A stretch of DNA of 64,000 nucleotides from Kitagawia praeruptora (GCA_037693485.1 CM075349.1:118397501-118461500), one strand, 5' to 3'; counted from the stretch's first letter, positions 1-11,972 are shown. The notes: generated from the sequence alone by a model not told the origin. Numbers and translations are program-made.

Positions 1-1740
1 TGGGACCGACTTAAAAGGCCGGGTTAAACATTTTCTAGTTTAAGTTAGAAAAAGATGTTTGTGTAATAAGTCAGAAATTGATATAAATCTATTATATATA
101 TATAATACGCCAACTGAAGATAAAAATTCTGAGCATTTTTAATGCAGTTGAAATGTCCTTTTTACCCTTTATTGTTTTTCTCCAAACAGCCGTCCGACTT
201 GCCCATTCCTCACTTTGTCCGAGAAATTGCCCGTTTCCTCTGTGCGCTGTCCGTGTCGATCTAAGGCCAAGTCCAATTGGTTACACTATCGCGACGCACA
301 AAATACCCTGGGTCAATTAAACAACCAATCTCCCTTATTTGGGTCTCAAACGTTGAACGTATCGATGGCCTCAAGCAATCAACATCAAGAGATTCATCTC
401 CCTCGCGATGCCCTGACCTCCGATCATTCTTCAGGTATTTTTGTGGCTGAAATTCTTTGTAGGATTTAAAATTGTGCTTTTGGTGTGTTTGGCTTCTTAC
501 TGATTTCATTTGTGTCCTCCGCTTTGCCTTTGATTTTTAATTTTAATTAGTTTTTACCATTTGTGCGTTGTGACACCTGGAAGCCCCATTTTCAAGTTTG
601 CTTCACAATCTGTCTCTACGTGACTTAATGCACTAAGAGGAGAAACAGGTATCTGAAGTCGAAAATGTTGGCCATGTTAGTCCTTATATTCTTTGTTCTC
701 TTATAGCTACTTAACCAACAAAATTAAATTACATACATATCCTTCTTGAAGAGAGGAGTAGTCTGTATCTATTTCTCCCACATGGTATCCTACAATCTGA
801 GAAAACAGCAAGGAGTGCAGTGTTAGGGAAAATATATGTAAAAAAAGAAAACAAGATTAGGAAAAATGTATTTAAAAAGTCATTGCCCGAGCCCAATCCC
901 ATAAGTAACATCAGCTGGGGTTTTTTATTTCAGTTATAGTTATATTTTTTGTAGTTACAATTCCATAGATGAGTCAAATTTAAAATGGTTATAAAAAAAA
1001 TCGTATAAATAGAATCTCTTTCGCACATTATCATCTCTTTCTTGCTACTCATGTCATGTGTATAATCAGGGACAGTAAGTAGCATGGAAACAATGGAAGT
1101 ACTTTCCCCATGACTTGTATGAAATAATCATTTTTGTATAGTAATTTACAAAGAATGTTAGGTGAGCCCCTATGACTTTTAGGTTAACCAACTTACAACC
1201 CATTCTGACTATACTCTTTCCTTGCTTTGTCAACTTATATCCCTATGGAAGAAGCAAACACTTTTATGTGACAACCACAATTCAACTCAGGCTAAAAGCT
1301 ACAATCCTTCAGAAGAATGTCACTTTAATAAATAAATTTACTGTAAATTTTATTAGCTACAGTACTAGGGTTGATGTCTATCAAAGTTTGTGTGCATAAA
1401 TACATATAATTTTCATATACGGTAAATGCAGTTCCTATTCTTAGGCTTTGGTTGGTTCTGGTGCGGTCAATCTGTTAAGGACTAGGATTGCTCAAATTAA
1501 GAAAAGAAACTTTATTTAATTGTGATTAACAAGTAACAAAGCCTTTACTGCCTGTGATTAATCAAACTATCGTTTGGGCTTTTATAAGGTAAAATAGTGT
1601 AATAGATACTTTTAGAATCATGAATCATCTAAGTAAAGTAATAAGACAGAAAGTGTAGAGTAGTATGTGTTTAAAAAGAGATTAATAGAGTGTACCAGTA
1701 GCTCACTTTAGTGACCTACTTGAGACCGTAAGTTTTTTTT

Positions 1741-1999
1741 TATGACTAAGACTAGGGACCTCAGGACTTGGACTGCCATGATATGGGGTTGGGCAATACA
1801 CAGGTGCGTTGAGCAAGCTCTTCAGTATTTTGAAGAGATGAAGTTTTCAGGTGTGAGATTATTTGTTTTCCTGACAAATTGATGTTGTTTATGTTTGTTT
1901 ATAAAAGGATCTATAACAATTTTGTGTTCTACAGGATTGAAGCCAGATGAAGTTGTATTCCTTTCCGTGCTAACTGCATGCTCAAATGTCAAAAACCTA
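1741..1999 (+). pseudogene. Captured PPR (pentatricopeptide repeat) gene fragment
   Basis: A short frame at 1741-1850 reads RDLRTWTAMIWGWAIH, then ALQYFEEMKFSG. After a possible 84-bp GT..AG intron (1851-1934) it continues as LKPDEVVFLSVLTACSNV (1935-1999). This is the classic plant PPR pattern WTAMI.G.A.HG..AL..F..M..SG.KPDEV.FL.VL.AC of PLS-class organelle RNA-binding proteins. Only about one and a half repeats are present, without start, targeting peptide or C-terminal domain. Its position inside the Helitron fits gene-fragment capture. It is not expected to be functional. Confidence 0.7.
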
Positions 2000-3585
2000 A
2001 TTCTTCTCACATTATCTCCTTTAAAAGTAAATGCACATGACAGAATTTGTTAAGCTGAAACATATCTAGAAAGTCATTAGGTTATTTGAGTACAATCTTT
2101 TAAAGTTGTCAGTTTACGAGTCTATAATGACTTTAGACAATAAAGTAAAGAATATTAAGGTAGCAGTTGTCAATATATATACATATATAACTATTAATAT
2201 ACATATATAGAGAGAGTGACGTATTGAATGGCCGAAAATCACCCAACTGACCTTAGCACATCACCTGTATGGGCTGATTGAAACTCACCCCCAAACCCCA
2301 AAGTACTCAGACCTGTAGTTACATCCCACAATATGCATGTCTGATCCCCCAAACTGGTTCCTGGGTGGGCGCAAAATTATAGTTGGAACTGGGGAGAGTA
2401 GGTAAATCTGGTATGAGTACAAATTTAATTTTACGAAAATATTAGGACGCCATGCATGGTACTAGGAATGAATTTAGAGTGGGGGCTTACAAAGGAGTTT
2501 TCACAAGCTCAGCTCCTGTTGAAAATTTAGGAAAAAATCAACCAAGGGAAAAAAAGTAATGGCGCACTTCACCACTATTTGTACATCGTATCTTTGTAAA
2601 TAAATTGATATTTTTACAAAATGTTTTTTCTTCAGAAAGGTATTTTTCCGAGTATTTTGAGGAAATAGTAAAATCATAAAAAACCTTAAAAATTACTAAT
2701 TTTTAAAAAAAATCTCTAGTTTAATCCTCACGCACACGTCATTACCCATGCACATGGAAGCTTAATGGCATGAGTTTTCTGTCTTGCGAGTGAATTCTAA
2801 ACTATTAACCACCCATCTTGAGATGCACGTGTTTCGGAATTACGATTCATCTTTTGTACAGTAATTGTTAATTTGGTATTTATGCAAATGTCATGGAAAT
2901 TGTAATTAGGCTCCAAGCCAATGCTTTCAATTGGGCTTCATTAGGAAAAAGTGTATTAGCTTCTTGCAGTTAATCAACACATGTCGTTTTCCAGAAAACT
3001 TTTGCTCTATTGGGTAGTAAGGTCTTTGAATGGTTTAATGTGGGATTAGTTGGTCGTGAGTCTTTTCTATATACCTTATTGGTATACTCTGTTTTGAAAA
3101 AGGATCAACTGACAGACCCATAGAATTAGCGACTCCAGGAAAACAAGTTTGTTGCTCTTGAATTAAACTGTAAATAATCACTTTTAGAGTTATAGAATCA
3201 CAGTTGCTTGCTCATTCCTGTGTAGCTATTTTATATTCAATTTAAATAACCCAAGGAGGGCCACACGTAAAGTGACTTTCTATCTGTGATATTAAGGGAT
3301 AATTAAAATAGCTTTTTTAGCGGGCTGCATAAAACAACCAAAAATGCATTGAACCGCCAGTCTTAAGTTGGATCTTGTGGATGCACAATTTATAGGCTGA
3401 AAATACCAACAATTTTGTTACATGGTCCTTCGAAGTACTTGAAAATTTAAGAGTAGAATGCAACATAGTGGGACGAAATTATTAAATACTAACATGCTTC
3501 AGCAATAAGGAGAAATGTGTTGGGTGTGCAAATTAGTGTTTTATATTAGGGGTCAAGCCATTAAAATGCATTGAAAGTTATCGTA

Positions 3586-5230
3586 TAAATATGTACAGCT
3601 GTAGGTATTGTCATATACATTCTCTTATTCAGCTTTAATGGAATTCCTCCAATTATAAATTCCTCACTATAAATAAGTGAAACAGGTGAGGTGACGGTCT
3701 AGGCAAACTGTACAAAAAATATTTGGTTTTGATTTCTTGTCTTGTTGTATGCCAAAATCATTATATTTCCCATTGTATCGCTCAAGGCTGTATACAGAGA
3801 ACGTTCTGATGTTTGTGTTGTCAGTGTGTGCAAATGGCAGTTAAGGATGGGGATGTTCCAACAAGGAAGAGGGGACGTCCTCCAATTACATTAACTTAGG
3901 ACGTTTTGGAGCGGAGGAGATTGTCGAGGCTGAGGGTTAATGCCTCCCGGCCAAGAGGTCGGTCATGGCATAAATCTTTTATTCAGTGTTATCCTTAATT
4001 TGCCCACCCATTTTCCATGTGGATTGCCGGCCGCAACTGGCAGCAAGACCTTTGGGTCTTGTGTCCCGGATGCAGCCCTAAAATAAAGGCTATTTTTTTG
4101 TTACATGATCTCACAGAATGTTTAAAAATTGGAAAATAGCGTCCAACGAGAGGACCACCAAATAATTATATATAAACATCGGGTTAAGTATCAAAGTGGT
4201 CACTGAAGTGGAAGCCATATATCAATTCATTCACCGATCTTTACGGGGTATCATTTGAATCATTAAAGTCATAATAAATATCAAATGGATATCTTTAAAA
4301 TGTACTCGAAAAGTAAAAATAATTTTTCACTGAGTTCTACACATATTTCTTGAATGCTTCCATAACCAAACGAAAGGTTAATAATTCTAGTTTTTCTGAT
4401 AATATATTTAGATTTTTAAAAATTCATTTACTATTTATTTTTAATTTTATTATCATTTTCCTTCTTTTAATTAAAAATAAATAGTAAATAAATTTTTTAA
4501 ATTCTAAATATATTATCAAAAATACTGGAATTCATAATTTTTCATTTGATTATAGTAGCATTTAAGAAAAATGTGTAGAACTCGATGAAAAATTACTTTT
4601 ACTTTCCGAGTACATATATACAGGTATTTGTTTGATATTTATTATTACTTTAATGATTCAAATGATACCCCGTAAAGATCGGTGAACAAATTGATATTTG
4701 GCTTCCACTTCAGTGACCATTTTGATACTTAACCCTATAAACATCCTCCCACAATGGGGAAGAGTCATACGGGTTCATAACTTCGTGTAGTATATTACCA
4801 TTTAAATATGTACACCCATATATGTTGTCATATGCATCCTATTATTCAACTTTTATACTTTTCCTGTACTTTATATTAGCAAAATTTTGTCTTTATATGT
4901 GCCAACATCATTTATTTTTATTTCACTCAAGATTGGGTTCACAGAATGTTATGATGATGTTTGTGTATGTGCATGACAGTTGAAGATGGTGATGTTCTAG
5001 CAAGGAAGAGGGGACGTCCTCCAATTCCCTTGACTGAAGAGGTTTTGGAGCGGAGAAGAATGTCCAAACAGAGGGATAATGCCTCCCGGACAGAAAGTGA
5101 GTCATCACATGAATCCTTTTTGATTTATTACCATTTACTTGACCACCCATTTTGGGGATCGCTTCTCGCCCATTGTTCCCTTTGATCTTCATATTTGTTA
5201 TATACGTGTGTACATTTATCATCCATATAT
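3586..5230 (+). repeat. Tandem duplication of the Helitron AT-hook exon region
   Basis: About 3586-4020 and 4808-5230 are diverged direct copies covering the AT-hook exon and upstream intron sequence. Both copies have the same acceptor position (exons start at 3841 and 4980) and the same 117-nt exon length. Copy 1 has an in-frame TAG at 3897 and a donor changed from gtgagt to gtcggt, so only copy 2 could be spliced. The MITE at 4181-4735 inserted between the copies later. Confidence 0.7.
4181..4735. mobile_element. Mutator-like foldback MITE, 555 bp
   Basis: Nearly the whole element is one long imperfect inverted repeat, starting GGGTTAAGTATCAAAGTGGT and ending with its near reverse complement. 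It is centred near 4458. It is flanked by a perfect 10-bp duplication TATAAACATC (4171-4180 and 4736-4745). Long terminal inverted repeats with a 9-11 bp duplication are typical of Mutator-like non-autonomous elements. It has no coding capacity. Confidence 0.85.
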
Positions 5231-7747
5231 AAGCAACACTATTTTGAATATTGTCCTGGTCCGCATGATCATGATGAAGGGTGGTTGTACTGCTCAATGG
5301 CCCGCAACCATGACTTTCTAACCTGAAATTAGAATTGTTGACCAATACATCTATTCAATATGGGTAGCTTATGTGCTTTTCTAATTGAAACCAGGGGAGG
5401 GCCCTTCTCGAAAGCAAGGCAGGCCTAGGCATGTCCGAGCTGAAAGTGTCCTTGAGCCACGGGGTTCCTCAAGGGCAGAGATCCATGGCTTGCAGCCCCA
5501 AGGTAAGCCCACCTAGCGAGTATTTAATTTTTACAGTGAGAGGTTGTAAAAACCGAAGCACATGTTCCATTCACAACAACAACTTCTTTTACACTTCTTC
5601 TCTTTAGCGAATTGGGCAATTAGCTTTGTTATCAACTACATTTCACGGATCTGCATATTTAGATTATGCGGGTTTTCCCTGTGCCCTTTCCTCAAAATGA
5701 GGGTGCAAGGTAAAAGGGAGGCATCACTGGTGGGCTTCTTTTTCTAAAATATAAAACTATGGACAAATCTTTATAAATGTAAGTTGTTAAAGTTTGGTAT
5801 TTTATGTAATGGTAATGGGATTAATGATACTAAAAAAATAACAGCAAATGCTGTTCTTTTAATGAATCCTTTTATAAACTAAACGGGAAAATCTTGAATA
5901 TTACATATCAGACAAAAATAGCCTTTGCTCATGCTTTTCCAAGGTGATCCATTTGTAGAATCTGACCTAGCTTCATTATAGGTTGAGGTACTATGAAATG
6001 TTACTTTCTTTATTTTTAAAAATCATCATCCCCCTGTGCTTCAGAAATGGAGTTGTGATATAATAATTTTCGTGGGACTTTAGAATAGTAGTGTAGAAAT
6101 TAGGCATAATTGGGCCTAATATCAAAACCATGTGAAATGTGTTGTCTTACTATAATATGAAACTATAAACAATTTCTTATAAATGTAGACTGTTAGCGCT
6201 TGGTATTTTATGTAAGGGTAATGGGATTAATAACATTAAAAATAGATCAATATTAATTGTTCTTTTAATAAACTTTTTTTAAACAGAAAGGGAAAGTCTT
6301 CCATATTAAATATAAAACAACATTAAGGTTTCCTCATAATTTTCCAAAATTATGCATTCGCATAATTTGACTTACCTTCACTTTAACTTCGGGCACTATA
6401 ACATATTACTTTCTTCCTGTTTGGAAATTTTGGTCTATCTGTGCTTCAGAAATTTAGGCTTTCCTGCAAGTTTGGTGGATATCTGTATTTAGCATCTTTA
6501 TTACTTTATGCAGAACCCGAGTCAAATGGAATGGTCAATGTAAATCATTCTTCAGACAGCAATCTATCGACAAGTGCTGGCCAAGGTACCAACTGTTCTA
6601 TTTTAACAAACCATGTAATCAGTAGCAGCAGGCCTAAGGCCTGCCTATATCTTACCTGGTAGGTTGGTTTAGTCATGAAGAAATATATTTAGCCGCAGGT
6701 AGAAATGTTTATCCCCATTCCCTTGATTCATAATTCTATTAACTTATTTATTTGTTAGATGCAATTTAATTGATTGTTACCTGTAATGATCCGCATTCGG
6801 TCATTTAAAATTCACTAACAATAGTGTCCATGGATGGTCCCATTGGATGGTAATGAAAGTCTGTGCGCCTTTTATGTATTGTGATGCTTATTTTGTTGTT
6901 GCAACCAAATAACGCGACCACACACACTGTTGAGGGGAGCGCAGCCCTATCTCCTACCTCTACTGGCATGGGATAAACAAAAGGAGGTATTATTTTCTAC
7001 GCACCCCCTCACCTAATGCACCGTCCAACAATCTCATAAATGTGTTTACCCACATTTTACAAACTCATTTTTTTGTTTTTCCCTTTTTGCCGTCATATAG
7101 TTGCTTAGTATTTATGAGGAACATTTAAATGGGCCACCTACCTTTTTGGGTTTTGCAGAATCTCGACGATTTCGTAATTCCATATATCGGAAAAAAAAAA
7201 GAATTCGGTAAGACATTGTTCTAGCTTTATTGCATTCTTTGAGTAAAACATATTTATCCTATATGCATAATTGGTTATTGTTCCGGCACTTAACGCTGGT
7301 TCAACACCGCAGTTGAAAACAATACCATTCTACATCTTGGAAAACAAGAAGAAACATGTGGTTTCTGTAAGGCCAAGGTCTGGGTTGCTGAATTCACGGG
7401 GAGGCATGTAGGTATGGGTCCAAAGGGATATTCAATATGTTGTGGCAAGGGGAAGGTACAACTGCCTCTATTGCGCGAGCCTCCTCAGGAATTAAGTGCA
7501 TTGATAAGTTCTAGCGGGGTAAGGTCAATCGGGTACTCAACAAGAGTCGTGTTTACAACAATATTTTTGCATTTTGTTCTTTTGGGGGTAATGTTGATCA
7601 CTCGGTGAATAATGGCAAGGGCCCATTTGTTTTTCGCGTGAGTGGGCGCATATATCATAGCCTCGGGTCCTTCGTGCCCCCGGATGGTCTGTCCCCTAAA
7701 TTTGCACAATTGTACATGTATTCCAAAACATTGGATTTCCTACTATT

Positions 7748-7797
7748 TCCCTAAATAACCTACTTATGATGCTCCCTAAATAACCTACTTATGATGC
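7748..7797 (+). repeat. 25-bp tandem duplication (2 copies)
   Basis: The unit tccctaaataacctactt... occurs twice in succession, 7748-7772 and 7773-7797, without a difference. It lies in the Helitron 3' part just after the broken Rep frame. No function is evident. Confidence 0.9.
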
Positions 7798-8162
7798 ACT
7801 GCTCTACCCTTGCGCTAACATACATTCTAACAAAGATATTTGAGAATATGTTTCTTTTAGACCACTTTCGGATCACTACATTGCCTGCATTTTCTATTCA
7901 AAGATCATATGATACTGCGTACCACATTCATCGCTGTACAACTTCATACTTAATCGCAAACCATTCTCTGTTATTACATACCCTGGCATCGTTTACATAT
8001 TATTGCACCAAATGTAAGTGCATTCGAAAGGATGCAAAATAGATCGATCTTCACAACCTTTTACGTAAGATATGAGATATATCAACCACAAATATGAGCT
8101 ATAACAACCTCAGCCCAGCTCACACTTCAACGATTCGAACCTAACGAAAAATTCTTAGAACA

Positions 8163-8194
8163 TGTCTCGTGCCTCGCACGGGTTCTCATGCTAG
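8163..8194 (+). other. Helitron 3' terminus with hairpin
   Basis: The stem-loop cgtgc-ctc-gcacg is followed by ggttctcatg and the terminal CTAG. Related ends occur at 15677-15703, 20581-20608, 22199-22227 and 22477-22507. The family likely shares a transposase acting in trans. Confidence 0.8.
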
Positions 8195-8436
8195 TTTAAA
8201 CAAATAGCTTAAAATCAAAATTTGGTAGGAAGTACTTTTTAGATTGACTTACTTTGATTTGATGATTTTATTTGATAAAAGTTAATATTATTATTCAAAT
8301 TGATAATTTATCAAATTTATTTTTATTTTTACATTATTGATAATTCATAAGTGACTAATAATATAAAATTACTCAAATAGATGTTAACTTAATAGTTTTA
8401 TTTTTCACTTATCAATTTAAACAATTTTTAGTTATA

Positions 8437-8717
8437 CTCACTATATTTTTCTCATTTCTTTACACTTTCTTTTTTGGGACTTCCCACCCATTCTTTACAT
8501 TACTAAAAATAGTAATTTTTAACAATAAAATATATTATTACTGCACTGCTTCAATCTATTTTTTCAACACTTTACACTATTACACTCACTGTTTTACTTA
8601 TTTTAACAATAAAATCACTATTACAACCACTCTTCATTTATTTTAACAATATTATACTTATTATCCTTGATCTACATGCCCAAATACAATATAAAGAAAT
8701 CAAGGAAACAGAGGAAG
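8437..8717. mobile_element. Stowaway-like MITE (diverged)
   Basis: The left end (ctcactatatttttctcatt) and the reverse complement of the right end (cttcctctgtttccttgatt) align imperfectly, and both sides are flanked by TA. The interior is AT-rich with short repeats of the aacaataaaat type. This fits a diverged Stowaway (Tc1/mariner) MITE. Confidence 0.5.
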
Positions 8718-8814
8718 TATGTAATAATTTTAAGTTTAGCCATACAGAAAATCTCAGGCAATTATTTATCTGTGTTAAACATAACCGACTAGTAGTAGTC
8801 ACCCATCAAACTAC

Positions 8815-9040
8815 GAGCCCGTTTGACAAATCTTATTTTTGAGAAATAAGTAACTTATTTCTGAAAAAAGTATATCAAACTATACTTTTTCCTGAAATAA
8901 GTTACTTATTTTCTGCATATAAATAATACTAAACCCCTCCTAAACATTTAATCCTAAAAAGTAGTATGTAAATGTGAAATTTTTTCTCGAAATAAGTCCT
9001 TATTTTAGTAAAATAAGGAGAGCCAAACAGACCCTACATA
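8815..9040. repeat. Possible hAT-type MITE remnant
   Basis: The ends look like imperfect inverted repeats (cccgtttgacaaatcttatt against gtctgtttggctctccttat). An internal palindrome of the taagtaactta type lies at 8846-8911. I could not find a matching 8-bp target duplication, so the boundaries and class are uncertain. Confidence 0.35.
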
Positions 9041-9489
9041 TCTTGACCTACACCGTACTGTAGATCTGGCTTCTAGCTAATCTTGACTTCCGTAATGTCA
9101 TTCTCGTTAAATTAGATGTGAAGTGTGAACTGCCAAAATCCATTAACTTGAAAAAATTATGAACACTTCTGTCGGATTTAGTTGGTATGAAATGGAATGA
9201 AATTAAATAAATTTTTTAATATAAAATATTTTCTTTTTTCTTTTTGCATTCCATTCCTAAGATCCTAACTAATATAAATTTTAATTTAAGTACCACGTTT
9301 TGGGAAAGGATACTACTACAGTCTTTAGTCTTTACCATATTTGTTTTTGCACAGTTCTCATCATAATAAATTTACATTATCTCATTTTTCTTTCTAATTT
9401 TATCTTTGATGTTTATTAAATTTCATCTATTTTATTTCATTTTACTCGTTCCAATCAAACACAACATAAGAATTACATAAGAATTACTT

Positions 9490-9720
9490 TGAAGTTTTGG
9501 TTCGGTTAACAAAAGAATTATTTTTATATGTAAAATAATAATTTTTATATTTTTATATTTAATATGTAAAATAAAATATATAAATCGGTTATTTCGGTAA
9601 AATAACCGAAATATCGAAATAAATATTTCGGTTCAGTATTCGGTTATAATATTTGGTCTTATTCGATATTTCGGTAATTCAGTTCAATTATTTTTCCGAA
9701 TTACCGAATACTCACCCCTA
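9490..9720. repeat. Truncated hAT-type MITE with cggtt motifs
   Basis: The stretch is dense in the motifs ttcggt and accgaa on both strands and ends with gaatactcacccct. Its complement (aggggtgagtattcggt) resembles the terminal repeat of a widespread plant hAT MITE. The other terminus is not visible. Confidence 0.4.
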
Positions 9721-9727
9721 TTGATTA

Positions 9728-10020
9728 GAACTTGTATCTTAGTTCTAAAAAGGAAGTCCAAATATAGGAAGAATTCAAGAGAGATAAAGTCTAATTGTTA
9801 AACTTGAAAATATCTAAATATTTAGATTTGTTCTTATGCCAAAAACAAGAATTGAACAAGTGTCTCATGGAGCCCTATTCAAGTGTATTTAAGGCAAAAG
9901 AAAAAGTCCTAATAAAAAGTCCTCTTTTTGGCCAATTCTGTACTTGTACAGTAGTATTTGCTGTCGATCATGAATACTTGGACAGAAACTAAAGAGATAT
10001 TGTAAGTTAGGTGGAAACAA
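9728..10020 (+). repeat. Dispersed repeat, inverted copy at 20985-23003
   Basis: Blocks such as ctaaatatttagat, aaaaagtcctctttttggcc and ttaggtggaaac recur in the same order on the opposite strand at 23003-20985, where younger insertions interrupt them. No coding capacity is seen, so this is probably an old unclassified transposon. 10021-10418 holds nothing I can identify. Confidence 0.6.
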
Positions 10021-10418
10021 TACAGTGACGATGCATGAATTCTTTTACTTTCTGTCGACTTAAGTGGGAGGATAAGGATAGAGTAATACGTACCCATTCC
10101 ATTAAAAGACATGAACAAAAATGTACTAATAAAAACGAGACATCAAACGAGAAAGACGAATTTTGATCGAGCTAAAAGAACCTGCATGCAAACATAACTG
10201 AAACTGGAGTTTTAGACCGACAACGACAAATATCGTTAAAGTTCATGCAAAAAGTAGTACTGTAACCTTGGTTTTGGCCATTCAATGCAAATATTTACGA
10301 AATGAGAGTGCTTATACATAATCTCATATTTATAACTAGAATTATAATGTCTTTTATTTGGAATTCAGTTGGCATACCTATTAAAATTACCCTCGGAAAT
10401 ACTTAATAAATCATCCAA

Positions 10419-11033
10419 TTATTTAGGTCCAAGATCTACTAATTCCACCTGCACATTGTTCAATTTTGATTTTTTAGATTTACTTTTTTCACTAACTGTG
10501 TTTCTTCTTATGGCGTGTGTTCTCTTTAATGCAATCGCCGGTGAAGTCTCTTCTTCACAACAGCATTTCATATCTTCAAGTGACTCCTTGACTCTTTCCA
10601 CCGGAAAATTAAGTATCGCCAATGAACCCCTCATCGAAAATGCAGCTTGATCATAGGCCATTGCTGCGGCCTCGGCATCATCAAATGTTCCGAGCCAAAC
10701 TCGAACTCCTTTTCTTGTCGAATCTCTTATTTCCGCAGCAAATTTTCCCCAAGGCCGTTTACGGACTCCTCTGTAGGTTTTTTCCTTTGTAGTATTCGCA
10801 ATCTCGACGATTGACGTGACCTCTTTTTCCTTGATTATTGGAGAAGAATTTTTGTCGAAGACTGATCCCACGGCTCCGAAGAGTATCATTTCTTCGGAGT
10901 TATTAAAATTGAAAGCCAGTGAATTTTGGTCTAGAAAAAGGTCCAGCTCTTCCCAGCTTGGCAGTGGCAGTAACGGTGACTGTGATTCCAAGGACGATTG
11001 TGGTGAATCTTTAGAAACGAAAGAATAATCCAT
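10419..11033 (-). CDS. ERF-type AP2/ERF transcription factor, group IX-like
   Basis: A single-exon gene encoding 204 aa. The AP2/ERF DNA-binding domain lies at about residues 87-144 (TYRGVRKRPWGKFAAEIRD to AILNF). It has the Ala and Asp of the ERF subclass, the WLGTF motif and a single domain, so a GCC-box-binding nuclear regulator is expected. The N-terminal region is acidic and Ser/Pro-rich with a LPSWEELDLFL motif, typical of ERF1/ORA59-like (group IX) activators in ethylene, jasmonate and defence responses. A lysine-rich segment (SEKSKSKKSK, near 181-190) may add nuclear localisation. I chose the Met at 11033 because it starts the family-like MDYS and lies about 80 bp behind a TATA box; an upstream in-frame Met at 11129 precedes that TATA box. 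The protein ends at VELVDLGPK, where relatives usually continue into YLEELL, so the C-terminal motif is cut short. Confidence 0.9.
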   Translation of the reverse strand: MDYSFVSKDSPQSSLESQSPLLPLPSWEELDLFLDQNSLAFNFNNSEEMILFGAVGSVFDKNSSPIIKEKEVTSIVEIANTTKEKTYRGVRKRPWGKFAAEIRDSTRKGVRVWLGTFDDAEAAAMAYDQAAFSMRGSLAILNFPVERVKESLEDMKCCCEEETSPAIALKRTHAIRRNTVSEKSKSKKSKLNNVQVELVDLGPK

Positions 11034-11110
11034 AGAATTTATTATAAAGTATTCAAAATAAAAACTTGGATGTAGAAGAGTGTTTATGTTGCCCAAACAA
11101 TACTGACCAG

Positions 11111-11121
11111 CCTTTTTATAA
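11111..11121 (-). promoter_or_regulatory. TATA box of the ERF gene
   Basis: On the minus strand the sequence reads TTATAAAAAGG, about 80 bp upstream of the chosen start codon. This leaves a leader of roughly 50 nt. A TGACGTG core (minus strand CACGTCA) lies near 11325-11331, a type of site found in jasmonate- and bZIP-responsive promoters. That regulatory role is inferred. Confidence 0.55.
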
Positions 11122-11392
11122 CCCAACAAGAAGCAGTTGCTATGTTGGAATATAGTAAAACATAAAGAAAATATTCGCTATTTTTATTTAAAGATTTAGA
11201 CAGGTACAGATACTGATTACAATTTACAAATAATGTAGGGTTGAATAAGCCAAGTTGCCATAGGAGTGAGTAAGTTGCTACAAGGTAAACCAAGTTGGCC
11301 GACATACTATTTACTGTGGTAAAAATGACGTGCGGCAACAGGCTACAACTGATCTGGCGCCATCGTAGATGTTAGGATCAGGCGCTTACCAT

Positions 11393-11972
11393 CAAGGACG
11401 GATCCAGCCCACGGTTGGGGTGGGTTGTAACCCAGGGGAAAAAAAAATTGTCAAAATTTTATATGTAAATTTTTTATAAATTCTGATGGTTCATGTAACA
11501 TATAAACTCCATTACTGTCCAGCCCGAGTGAAAAAATGGAAAAGCCCTATTTCATATTTTAGCAGCTCAACCGGATATCAAACCCATGTAAGTAAGTGCA
11601 GCCCATTTAATAGGTAGTTGAGTAGTTCACACTTCATATACCAAAAAAAAAGCGCTCCAGCTAGTTTCCACTCTCCCTATTCTTCCCTCATTTGCCGCCT
11701 GGAAATACAATAAAATGTAAGTACCCCTTGCTTAGCTTAATTAATCAATCTATGAGCACCTATTTTTTTTACATCATTTAAATGTTTACTTAATTGTGTA
11801 TTGAGTAAATTTTTGTAATTTTATATGTATAGTTTGTATGTATAGTTGAGTTTAGCATTTAGCAGTTAGCTTAATTGGTATCGTGGTGGCTAGAAAATTT
11901 TTTCGCACTGCGCGCGCCTTGGGTACCGACAAACTCAGCCCGGGTGGTGACCAAATCCTGGGTCCGCCCCTG
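11393..11972. mobile_element. Non-autonomous hAT element, 580 bp
   Basis: The termini are CAAGGACGGATCCAG and the complement of CTGGGTCCGCCCCTG, which agree at about 12 of 15 positions. The flanks are CTTACCAT (11385-11392) and CTTACCAC (11973-11980), an 8-bp duplication with one mismatch. CAGGGGCGGA-type ends with 8-bp duplications are typical of hAT elements. It has no coding capacity and interrupts a tRNA-related repeat upstream of the ERF gene. Confidence 0.75.

Larger units (their letters stand above)
365..7742 (+). pseudogene. Helitron Rep/helicase gene, 5' exons only, broken
   Basis: Candidate exons are 365-434 (begins MASSNQHQE), 4980-5096 (AT-hook RKRGRPP and basic ERRR stretch), 5395-5502 (second hook-like GRPR), 6514-6585, 7159-7207 and 7313 to about 7742. 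They are bounded by GT..AG sites, and phases agree except at a run of ten A at 7191-7200. The last exon carries the family hallmarks: a CGFC zinc-binding pair, CCGKGKV followed by LPLLREPP, then, after a one-base frame slip near 7515, SVNNGKGPFVF and PKFAQLYMY. These match the region upstream of the HUH Rep domain in plant Helitron proteins. The frame ends soon after, and no Rep HUH or Pif1-like helicase motifs follow, so this is a truncated relic. Confidence 0.75.
88..8194 (+). mobile_element. Helitron, about 8.1 kb, internally decayed
   Basis: The element begins with TC at 88-89 after an A and ends with CTAG at 8191-8194 before a T, as expected for Helitron insertion between A and T. Just before the 3' end is a GC-rich hairpin (cgtgc-ctc-gcacg, 8169-8181), the usual Helitron 3' signal. 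The 5' start TCTATTA resembles those of two other Helitrons in the window (15156 and 18053). Inside are exons of a Rep/helicase gene, a PPR gene fragment and a Mutator-like MITE. The Rep catalytic and helicase parts are absent, so the copy cannot move by itself. Bases 1-87 are unassigned flank. The 5' end is less certain than the 3' end. Confidence 0.75.

Noticed and set aside
1172..1399. 75-codon open frame
   Set aside because: No family resemblance, AT-rich composition, and located within a Helitron intron; expected by chance.
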